Source of the DNA: Changchengzhania lutea
Lineage (GTDB): Bacteria; Bacteroidota; Bacteroidia; Flavobacteriales; Flavobacteriaceae
Assembly: GCF_006974145.1 (NCBI RefSeq)
Contig: NZ_CP039456.1
Span: 3,968,499 to 4,032,498, forward strand
Length of the DNA stretch: 64,000 bases
Direction of reading: 5' to 3'
Position 1 is the stretch's first letter. Every line of letters begins with the position of its first letter. Below the pieces are notes generated by a model. The model was given only the letters and a program-made list of their open reading frames with translations, was not told the origin of the DNA and did not search any database. This document shows, one piece after another, positions 45,086 through 57,100 of the stretch. Made by a program: the position numbers and the translations under genes.

Positions 45086-45108
45086 AGTAATTCAATATTT
45101 GAATTACT
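45086..45108. terminator. 10-bp inverted repeat after the giant gene
   Basis: AGTAATTCAA and TTGAATTACT around a 3-base loop, 53 bp past the stop of the 4136-residue gene. No T-run follows on the minus strand, so it may stabilise the transcript end or bind a regulator instead of terminating. Confidence 0.4.
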
Positions 45109-45160
45109 TTGTCTTTAACAGAAATAGTAACAACATTAAAGTTAATTTAACCTAAATGTA

Positions 45161-48100
45161 CTACCAGGTATGATTCTTTAATTCTTTATTGACATCGGTA
45201 ATCATGGATAAATCCAAATACAATTGATCCAAATGAACTAATGGGGTCGGCACTTCTGTCAGGTTGGAAAAAATGGTTAGATTAAAATTCAATGAAGCAT
45301 TTTCTAAGTTGCTTGTATTGTGAACTGCCATCCATTCAAGAATATATCCTGCCCAACTATCAATCATTTCAGCCAATGTTTTATTGATATCTGCCTTCGT
45401 TAGTTTTTTTACATTAAAACTTTGTAAAGGTTGCATCATAACCGGTAATTCGATATTTTCTAGCGCAGTATTAATTTGATAGTTAAAAGTATTGGTCATT
45501 AAAATACTCACCGTTGGTTGAGAATTTTCTTTGAGTAATATATCAAACATTGTGGTTAAATGCTGTTGTAAAGATTGCTCTAATTCCTTTCCGCTAATGG
45601 TCGCAATATTGATTAAACCACCATAACTAGCCACCGGATGATAAGGGTTTTGATAACCGATACTTCCCGTGGAATATTCAAAATCTGAAGTGGTTGTTTT
45701 ATCAGGAACAAGTCCAACATTTCTTTTTAATTCTACTGTTGTTTCCGCATCCTGTCGAGCCAATAAATTCATTTCTGGTATTTTGATGGATCTTGGCCCA
45801 ATACTTTGACCCTGTGAGGCAGGTAAAATTCTAGAAGTTGTAGCATCTTCAAAATAAAAACGGAAAACGTCTTCACTTGCTTCTGACAAAATTTTGGTGT
45901 CGTAACCTTCAATTATAACAGAAGGGTTTCCCACGCCTACCGGTGGTTTACCGGTAATGGAAATTATTAGGGCAGCCTTTTCATTATTAACTGTACCCAC
46001 TTCCTCCTGCAATGAAAATACATAAGGATCAACCTCATTACTTACCCGGATGACAGCGAAATCTGACATCCTCAATCCATTTCCTTCTGCGGCATCGATG
46101 ACCATGCTGATCATTGTGTTATATGCGCCTAGGGCTATGGCCGAATCTTTAAAAAGATTTTCATCTGTAGTAGCGGCAGTAATTTGTATTAATTGCTGTA
46201 AAAATACTTTTTCTACTTCTGGATATATCGTAATAAATTGTGCTAGTTGATTAAAGGCATCCTCAAAATTGGAGTCTGTCGATTTTGGTTTATCCATCAC
46301 ATTAAAGTTGACAACGAAATCAAGTTGGTCCTGAGGATAATGAGTCGTTTGCGAATAATTAATGAAATAGGACCATTCCAAAATATTATTAATATCAACT
46401 TCAGATTGACTCTTTTGAACCTTATCTCTGAAGGTTTTCCCAGTTTGATTGACCATGGTTGGGACCGCTGGGAAAGATCTAAGAATCATCGGCACTTTTG
46501 TTCTGCCCAAATCGGAATCCAAAGTTTTTGATTTATTTGCAAAACTTAACCAGGTAGAGGCCCGGTATTCTCCTATATTTGGGAGATTTCCAATTTGATG
46601 TTCAACCGCATTGCTTTCAAAACTTGTATCCAAATCAATATAAGGCAGAATGGCACCGGATTCATCTCTGACTAACTGAGGAGCGGAGACTAAAAATGGC
46701 AATGGGACATTATCCGAATTTTTCAGATTTAATTTAGCTGCAGTAAAACTAATGCCTTTTGCTAAATGACTAATGTCTATTTCCTTTTGTAGTTTTTGAT
46801 TCAATGGCGGCATTGCTGATTGTCCAGCTAAATTTGCTATTGCTCCTGTAATGCTCACTTCAGCCCCCAATTTTGGTTGGGCTGATAAAGCTAAGGTGAC
46901 AATTTGTAAACTATCTTGATCTAGTATCGCTGAATTCACATTCACACCACTTACCTGATAATTAGCGGCAGTTTCTGCAGCGGTTTTCTCCAATACTCCA
47001 GAAAAGTATACATAAATATTTGTCTTAATATCTGGATTAATGGCAGCACCGATGAACTTGAAATTCTGAGAAAAGTTTCCATAAAGCTCTGGTGTGGCCG
47101 CATTTCCATAGCCAACCATTTTAGTTGAATTGGCACAGATTTTATTTCCCGCGAAATCTGTATAGTCCTTATTGATAGTAACTATCGTTCTACCAACAAC
47201 GGGAACTCCACTCAAGCTTATATTTACCAATTGCGGATTGTCAACGTTAAGAGTGGCGGCGGTTACTGTCAATCCATCACTAATAGTGTAATTACTAAGA
47301 GTTGTGGCTACAGTGCTATCAATATCGCTGGTAAATCGGACAATTAATCTATTGGCATTATCAGGGTCCAGGCCGACAAAGAATAATTTAAATGGTCCGG
47401 CCTCTACCTTGGCACTATATTGAATACCGGCTTTTACCGTATAAGCATTACCCAATTTTACTAGCAATTGCTGACGGAATGCTTCCCGAATAGTAGTCAA
47501 AGAACCAGAACCATCAGTGAAAACAAAAGTCATCCATTCCTGAATAATTCCAGCTAGCTTTTTCTTATTGTCTAGCATTTCCTGTAGATATGCAGAGCTA
47601 TGATTGTGATCCACTATCTGATTGTGATCCACTAATTGAACAGCGGCCGTGTATTCTGAAGATAAATTACCATCGATTGCTTCAAAGAATTGTCGCCCCC
47701 AATTGTCCATATCAATACCAGTAAAATCTTTAAACATGGAAGGTCTTCCTTCAAAATCAATCCCTGTTTTAGGATCAAATTCCCAAATAGGAACATTCTT
47801 TCGATTCTGTAGTTTAGTGGTAATCGGTCTTGGTGCAAAAAGTTGGGGATTATCTTTATCCTTGATCTGATATCCAATACTTGTTTTTTTATCTGTACCT
47901 AATCGCACTACCCATAGTTCATTTCCATTGGTGCCAACTAAAGGTTCTTCCCTGTTAATACCCGTTGCAATTTTCAATTTGTAGGCATTAGGCTTGGAAA
48001 GTTTGCCTTCAAAATTTTTGGAGAACTCCAGTAAGTTAGAAGTGGCACCTCCGGCGCTTCCAGCAAAAGGCGAAATTTCAGTTGTTGTAAGTTGAATGCC

Positions 48101-51100
48101 ATCTGTAGTTTCTAAATCACCCATAATAGAACCTCCGGTTCGCTCTATATTGAAACTTAAATCTAATTGGTATAATTCTGAAGGATTAAGATTTTTTGTA
48201 TCGATGTCAAAAGAAACAGTATGTAAATTATTCGGAGCCTTAACCTCGGTTAGACCATGAGCTCTGTCATTAATATATTTCCAAATCGATGCTACCCATT
48301 CTTGAACCAGACTAGTAACCTGCTTTGTATCCAGAGTAAAATCATTACTCAATAAACTTGTTTTAACGGTGTATTCAATGCCATAAGGATCAGTCAATTG
48401 ATACCACAACTGCGTGTAAGTTTCCAAATCACCTTTTGCTTTTTGCAACAGGGTAGAGGAAGGTTCGCCTCCAGCAGTAGGGTCATAAAAGCTGGCGACT
48501 CCTTGGGAACTGGTACTCTTGGCTACATTGCTAATATTCGCAATAGATAAAATGATTTCCTCATTTTGCGGAATACTATCCACCGTTAGGGTGACAGTAA
48601 TGCCCTCCTCGCCCAGTACAGCAGATGCTATTTTAATATTGTGATTTAAAGTATAATTCACAATGTTTGAAGCAGAGGCTGGATCAAGTTTTTCTGTAAA
48701 TACTACATTGATGGTGGTTGCACTTTTTGCTGTCGCAGACATTAATCCCTGATAAGCATCTGGAGAAAAAGTCAATAATAAATTAATATTGGGGATATTG
48801 CCAGCCTTTCCAATTTCATAGGTGGAAGCTACCGAAGGCCACTTCTTCAATCCAATTAATTGATCGCTATACCCAGTCAGGATAATTGGTTGATTTAATG
48901 GTGAAGGATCACCAGTTACTGGATTTGTAAGATTGGTATATAATCTATTACCATAGAAATCCTGCCAGGCAAAGTCTACTTGTAATAAGTCTCCCAGTCC
49001 ATGATAAGGACTGTCTTTTTGATCTGGCATATCTACCAGGAGTTCTGGCGTTTGTATTGAAAGTTTATTATAGGGAACAGACTGCCGGAAATACCAATTA
49101 TCTCCAACCTTTGTCACCATTGGGGTCTGTACCTTGGATACATTTTGAGCATTCTCTTTTTTAGTAGTTGGACTCGCTGGTAATCCTAAATTACTTGCAG
49201 AGAAATATGGATTTTTAACCACTTGATAGGAGAGTAGGCTATAAAGATTTTGTAAATATATCTTTCCATAACCTGCTCCGGCAGGTGCATCTGGAATGGC
49301 GGCCGGTTTAGGTCGAATAGCCTCAATATTTACATTTCCTTGAGGAACTGTCGATGCGGTAATGACTGGCCCACCGCTAATGGCAATATTTTGTCCATCT
49401 GCAAATATTCCTTTGATGTCCTTATTATGATTGGCTAAGGCAGTGAGATTCATACCATAATATTTAGCCAGATCACCAAGGGTCGTTCCTCCTTTTTCAT
49501 TACCAATTTCAAAAGCTATTTCGATAGCTATTTTTGGTAAATATAAAGCGGTGTACTTTGGCAATGGATTTGGCCAGGATTTCACCTTTGGATTGGCATT
49601 TTTAATGGCCTCTGGGGATACACCAAAATGATCGGCAATTAATTGAAGATCGCCAGCCGGTTTAGTAGGGCCTACTTCATAGCTCCCTTCAGGAATACTA
49701 ATATTTAATCCTGGTCTTAATAATGATGTGCTATTGTCACTGGCAATTTGAGAAACATTTCCAAAATAACTAAATGCTAAATCAGCCATTGTTTGATCGG
49801 AAGAGGAAAGAACAGTTCTTCCTTTAACCGGATCAGCTTCAGCAAACAGCACCGATTTTTTTCGATCTATTTTCTGACCGGTAACCAGAGCATTCATGTA
49901 TGCACCAACCGTATTTTGCAGATTTACATCGGCAGGTTGGGAATAGACGACTACCATGGATAGCTGAGCTTCGCCCTTATCATTGAAAATGGCATCTGGA
50001 AGTCCGCCACTATTTTCTTCATTATAATAATATAGAAAATACCCACCAGTACGAATGATACTTGCTTCCCACAGGAGTCGTACAAAATCGGTTTTTTCAT
50101 TCAAGAGTACCATGCCTTCGACGCCGCCTTTTGCTAATAATAAATCAATATTAAAGGCTGCATCTGGTCGGGTGATTGTAGATAAATTTACTTGTGCCAA
50201 TCCCATAGTTAAAGCATTCGGATCATCCGTTTGGATGCCTTTGGAAGTCGTACTATTTGGATTGGAAGGGTAGGCCAAAATGAGCGTTTGTATAGCCTCA
50301 TTATTGGTGCCAATTTCACTAACAATTCTTTCGAGTACTTTGGCTGTTTTTCCATCCGCACCCATTACTTCGTAAGTCGTTTTAGTGCTCGGACTATTAG
50401 AAACTACAGGCACTTTTTTAACCGTAAATTCTACCAAAGAAGCATAGCCATAATAATTCAAATCCTGACTTACCAAAGCTCTGGCCGCTTCATTATAGTT
50501 GCCCAACTTGACCGCTAGCCTTGGATTAATTTTACGCTTGTTTAAGTCGGGTAATGCGGTCAATACATCTGGTAATTGCCAAAGTTGCATATTTGGAATG
50601 CCGGTTGGTGCCCCACCTACAGGTAAACTAAATGCTGAAGCAGCATTCCAATTTATTTCTGAATTGATAGAATAAGTAGCTTCTTTTGTATTGAACATGC
50701 CCTTTAACCCCAAGAAGGATAAACCAGTATCCAGTCGAGTTTTAGTAGCAAATTCTGTTACAAGTTGTACTTGCTTAGCATCATTAGTTTTAGGCTTAAC
50801 ACTAATTTGTAATTTGGCAGGATCTGCGTTTACAAATGACAGCCATGGAATTCCGCCTGTACCAAAATCAGCATTGAAATCATCCGTGTCATTTAATTGC
50901 GGTAACGGGAATTGTTGACCAGTCAGAGCATACAATCCTGCGAAATCAGGCAGTTTTAAATCAGGTGCTTCACCAGTAACCCACATTCCTTTTTGCTGCG
51001 GTGTAATTCCACTGGTTGGTAACCTTAATCCAGCCATGTAATAGCGGGAGGTCATTCCAGATAGATGTTGCAGACCCTGAGTAGCCTGAATCTCTTTGAT

Positions 51101-54100
51101 TAATTCTCCTACATTAAACTGAGACAGGTTGGCAATTTCTAATGCAGGTTGATTTGTTTTATTAAATAAATCAATCTGATCACCGTTAGTATCTATCGCT
51201 AGCTGCTCTAAGTCAATTCGGAATTTGGCAGCTATACCTTGTAGGGTATCTCCGTTCTCCGTAGTATAGGTAAATGAAGGAATCTTAAAAGTAGCTACAG
51301 GAAGTGGTAAATTGGCTAGAGATGTAATTTTTGTATTACTAATTAATGTTAATAAATCAATCTCTAATTCCTTGGCAATTTGTTCCAGAGATTGACTAGG
51401 TTGAGTTTTATATAAGGTGATTAAATTATCCGGCGGTTTTGGATAAGCAATGGTAATATTTTGTGTTAGCGTATTTTGAATAGTACTATTGGCAATCGCT
51501 AATTCTTTTCCTGTAAATCCACCTGCAAAAATTTTATTTTCCGCAATACTATCAAAAGTATCATTAGACTGAACCACATAGGTAGCTCCGGTAATAGTTA
51601 ATTTTTTACCCGCATTCAATGGTGCGCTATCATTATCGGTGAATAATTCTAACAGTGTATAAATATCATCATTTGTAAATTGACCATTAGTATTGATCCA
51701 TTTAACAATTTGATTTGGAGATTGACCATCTTGTATGTAGTATTTAAATTCCTGTAAGGAATCAATAGCAGATTGTAACATCTGACGAGCAATCATTAAG
51801 AAGTAATCGTTAAAAATGAAACTTCCAAGGGAATCACTTTCCGCATTGCTCAAATCAAAACTGTTTATATTATCTGGAGATTCCTTTTGCACTTTTACAG
51901 CTAAGTCATTAAAATAATTACGCAAGAATTTTAAATAATCTGAGGATGTTTTATTGTAATCGCTAAAAGCATAATTATATCCGTCATAGTCTGTTCCATA
52001 TTTAGGTATGGTTAGTGTCATTGCTGGCGCAATGGGGAAATACGTTGCATTTGGTTCTTTATCCGTTGTAGGTCCTTCTACAGAAAAGGCAAATTGACCA
52101 GCCAAAAATGCATCCAGACTTGCTCCTGGAATCGGGAGTGGCACTTTCGGATTATCTAAAGATTGTAGTAATAATTTTAATTGTATCGCATTTACCACTA
52201 ATGCATCCACTTCGGTAGAAGTTAGCGGAGCAGGTTGAATCGCAGCCACGCCCCATCGTAGTATGGTCTTGGCCAATACTTCGAAGGAGGTATCTGCCGT
52301 TGTACCATATGCCTTTTCAATTCCGCTCGTTCGGTCTTCCTGTGGAGGTTTTACCGAATCAATAAACATCATTGCTACATAGCAGGCAATTTGTTCAGAG
52401 ACTTGGGAGGCAATATCTCCGGCCATGGTTAATCCCAAAGTCATATATCCCTGAAGGGGAGCTTTGGTGGTGGCAGCTTTAAGATTATTCCAGTTGACTG
52501 TGGTGTTGGTCACCATTGTCATAAACTCATTGTGATTAATCAAAGCTCTTACTCTGTTTCGTCTTCTCGCAACGTAGTAGGGAGTATTTCCTTCGGCCAC
52601 TTCCCAAGGTGGATTACTACCAATGGCTGTGATTGTAACCGTAGCAGAAATTTTGGCAGAAAAACTAAAACTGATTTTAATTTTAAATAAACCTAAATTA
52701 ATTGAGACACTTACCTCAATAACTACGGAGGCCATCAGGTTCAGTAAAATTGGTTCATAAGGTGCAAAAGTAAAAGAGGCTAGGATGCGAATGTCAATAT
52801 TTACATTGGCCTTAATGATGGCAAAGTCGATGGTGCCATATAACTTTCCGATAATTCCTACGGTTCCTTTTAACCAGAAATAATAAGAGCTTTCTACCTG
52901 AGTATTTTGTGGAACTACACCGTTAGAATTCAAAGCAGGATATGGATTAAATTTAGCAATTACCCCTTCGACTATGGCGACGGCAGTGAGGCTAAATCCT
53001 GCTTTTAATATTCCCAAACTAAATTCATATCCGATACCCATTTGTATACCAAACCCAAAGACCAACACAGGATTAAAATTTCCGTTGATTATCTTAGGGA
53101 CCTTGTCTGTAGTGGCACTGGAAAGTTTTCCAAAATATACGCCAAGTGAACCCATCACTGGAATTGGTATTCCAATAGGTGTCCAAATCAGGGTTTGAAA
53201 AGTCAATGAACGGGTGAAGTCTGCTTTCCAGGGGAATCCTACATCTACCTGGAAATCACCATTGGTGTAATATTCAATACCAAAAATTGGAAGGGTAATA
53301 TTGTATTGCCCCATTTTGATAAAACGCATAGCATCTGGCAAAGCAATTTCTGCTTTGTACATACCAATGGAGTCGCTAATTTTCTTATATAAAATTTGAA
53401 AATCAAGTCCTTTTAAGACTTTGGCAGCATCACCATCCAATTTTATTCTTAAAGCATATAAATTGGGATCATTAAAAATGATTTGCATGGTGATGAAATA
53501 ACCACTCTCAGTTTTAGGATCTTCTTGCATCTGGTACAAGGCAGTTCCTCCTCCATCTCCTCCTTTTTTATCATCGGGACCAAATCTCAAAACACCGAAA
53601 TCCATTCCTATCAGCCAGGAACTATTTGCATCTAAGGTAACATCTGGAATAGAAAGTTTGTCCGGATTGGGTTCTTTTAAATTATTCCCCATTAACTTAA
53701 TCGCTTCCTGCACAGAATTTACATCTGCAAATCCCGGATAGGTCACATGTTGACCCAAAGCCAATAATCTTAAATCTAAATATTTGTTACCCTGCCCTTC
53801 AGGAGCCGGAGTAGTTTCTGGTTTGGCAGCATTCCAAGGGGGTAGAGTTGCGCCATCCTTCATCCAGCGGAAGGATCCGATAAGTTCAACCTGAACACCA
53901 TCATCCGCAGGGTCTTTCTGTTTGGATTTATAAGCTACATTTAAAGCTTTTATTTTGGCAATTCCCAATTCGATTGGGCCTATATCAATATTAAAGCTTA
54001 CTTGTTTTGTAGTAAGGTTATAGACTAATGCTAAATTATTGAGTGGGATTGAATTCAAAATACTCCAGGGCGAAGTCAGACCAAATTTTGATCCGGTGGC

Positions 54101-57100
54101 CCAACTGATCATCGTTTCTACAATACCTCCAAGAGTTGTGGATTTTGTGAAACCCAGTGTGGCAATGCTGGTCTTCTTTTTGGTTTTCTTATCTTCAGTA
54201 GTTACAATTTTACCTTCTAATAGCCCCCATTTAATTCCGAAAGCCTGATAGTCAGGTTTGAAATCATAGTAAACGGTGATGTCAATAAATTCCCATTTAA
54301 TATTAGCGCTAACGGTGCCAAAATAACCAGCTTCTGGTGCTACTGGATCAACTAAAGTTGTAAGGGGAACAATAGTTCCGTCTTCGTGTAACACAGGTAT
54401 TTCAGCTAGCCCAATAATGGTCTCACGGCCACCCATATCAGGATTTACTGTTCCACCATTATAGCCCAGTTTCAAGTCTAACTCTGCTTCTATTCCTGTA
54501 CCAGGAATATTAATCTTTACATCAGTTTTACCTGTGAAACTCCAGGAATTTGTTTTTGTCTCTACGGTTAATCCTAGCCCAGTTATATCTATATCAAATG
54601 TTTTTGCATGATCTCCTTCTGGCATCCAGCCTTGAGGTAAAAACTCGCCAATCAGATCGAGTAATTTTATGGGCTGTTTATTTTGTTGTGCCATGAATTT
54701 CCAACCATTTCCTTTTCCAAGATAATCGGCTACCATACTAAATCCGATTTTTTGGGTTTCTGGAAAAATTGTTATCGATCCGTTTAGTGAACCTGTTGAA
54801 CTGGCTTGGGTGCCATCTAGCGACATGCCAATTGAGTTGATTTCTAGAATTGGTTTAGAAATTCCTGGAACATGAATTGGCCAATCTAACTGTAGTCCCA
54901 ATGCCACAGAATAAGCTTTTGTGGAGAGTTGGTAAAAGAAATTGAAATCCGTAATCGCAGGGTCATTACCACCTGGCCATCCCGGTTCTAATCCTGGCCA
55001 GAATACATTGATTACATCATTGATGGGTAATTTTGGGGTGGCCAATTGTCCCTGTAAAGTAAGGTCTGGCACTGAACCCCCAAGTTTAATGGCTGGAGAA
55101 GTAGGAACATTTCCAAATTTTAAATTTCCACTGAAGTCTCCAATGGTTTTTCTTGTAGCTACTTTTATCGGATCAACGACAGTAATATTCAAAGCAATAT
55201 CTGTCAGATTTAATGTATTGAAAAAATTCCAAGGAGAAGTGGTGACAACTTTTACAGAAATATAAGAGATGGTCTTGGTTTTAGTATTGTAGGCGAATTC
55301 CAGACTTTTCACTCCAATTCCTCCAAGGGCTTGAATAGGTTTAGGTAAAAAAGATTCAATATTAATACCTCCAAGAATTCCAAAGAAATCAGAAATCGTT
55401 TCGGCTTTCTCGAACTCACCTGTGATCACAATATTTCCATCTTCAGCAATCGGAAAATTCATGGATAGCTCAAAATCAGTTCCTTTTACTTTTCCTCCTA
55501 TGGCACTATTAGGCGGTAACTCGGCTTGTGAAGCATCTATTCTTACAAAAGGTGATTCAAAAACGATCCATGGAATGTCGTCAAGATTCCAAGGTGATTG
55601 GGCAGTGAATTTTCCGCTACTAAATATGTCTCCTGCAAAAATTGAGAATTTAAAGTTAGACGCAGTTTTTAACTTAAAAGCATTCGTTTCTCCTGTAAGT
55701 AATACTCCAGTTAAATTTCCTTCTGAACCGGTAACTTTGGATAATATCGGATTGTCAATAATTAATCCATTACCAAAGTCTTTGAGTAGCTGAGTGTAAA
55801 AATCATTGATATTTCCTTCGGGGAATATTTCCAATAAATTAATTGATCCACTTTTTGCAGCAGCTTCCAATAGATTAAATAATTCTATCAATTTGCCTTC
55901 TTGTGCGAGCAAATCAAATGTATTTAATTGTTTGGACTGCAATGCAGCAACTAAAGTGAGGCCGACATCTAATTTTTCATTAAAATTATAAAGAGATCCA
56001 GATCCAGGTAAAGAATAAAATTCCTTGATGGAGCCAAAATACTTTTTGACATTGTTTAAACCATTTCGAGTTTTAAATATAAAATCACCCATTATGGAAG
56101 TCGGCGCATTAGCCACCAATGGTGGCCAATCATCTATATTGACTTCTATTTTATCGGCAATTTCTTGTAGCATACGGACTGGTTCAGTGATATTGGTGTT
56201 ACCTAAGTAACCTGTTGGATAGAGGATAGAGTGGTCACCTGGGCGATTTGTATTAAAATAAGGTTTGCCTGTGTTGATGGCAACGACAGCTGTATTTGGA
56301 CCTTCAAATAAGGAAGGATTTTTCGCCTTGGACAAGAAATAATTAAATATGAGTGGCGGGACAAATCCCATTTGAATAAATAAAACACGCTTTGGGGCGG
56401 CAGTTACCCAAGTAATTAATTCTTCAATAATTACTTGATCTTTTAAAAAATCTACAAATAGATATTGTGTATCAATGTTCGGAAATTTTACAGCATTGAT
56501 TCTCGACGTTGCCAAGGCTTTACGACGGGCCCATTCATTAGCTTGAGGGAGGTCACCAGGATTACTTATAGATAAAAGACGAGTTGCCTGTTCTGAAATA
56601 GTATAGCCTCCTTCCAAGAGGTATTTAATATATTTAAAATTAACAAAGGCATCAGTGCCTGGGACATATTTCCCAAAGTTTACGATAATTGGTGGCTTTG
56701 CTATAGAAGAAGGATTTTCCAGTGATGTTCTTATGGCCGCCATCTCCAGAAAAATTCGATCAGGAATTGGTTTTGCAAATGCTGAAGCTCCTGGATAATT
56801 TATTCCATATACAGGAGTAATGTCTATTTGTGCTGTAACTCTTTCATCCGTTAATGTTTTTATGGCCTCTACCTTTTGCGTAACTTCTATGGGAAAATTA
56901 CCTGATGTGAAATAAGCCCAATCTGCTCTAGTGGGAACAATGGTCGGCACATAAAAAGCCCTGGATTGTAATTTAAATGGTGCAAGATTTCCTTTATCTA
57001 AATTAATATTGATCTCTTTATTTTCAGGCGTTCTAATTTTCAGTAAGTTTCCTGGTGCTAAATCTTTGGCAAAAAATTCGATGCTATAATTATAGGGCTG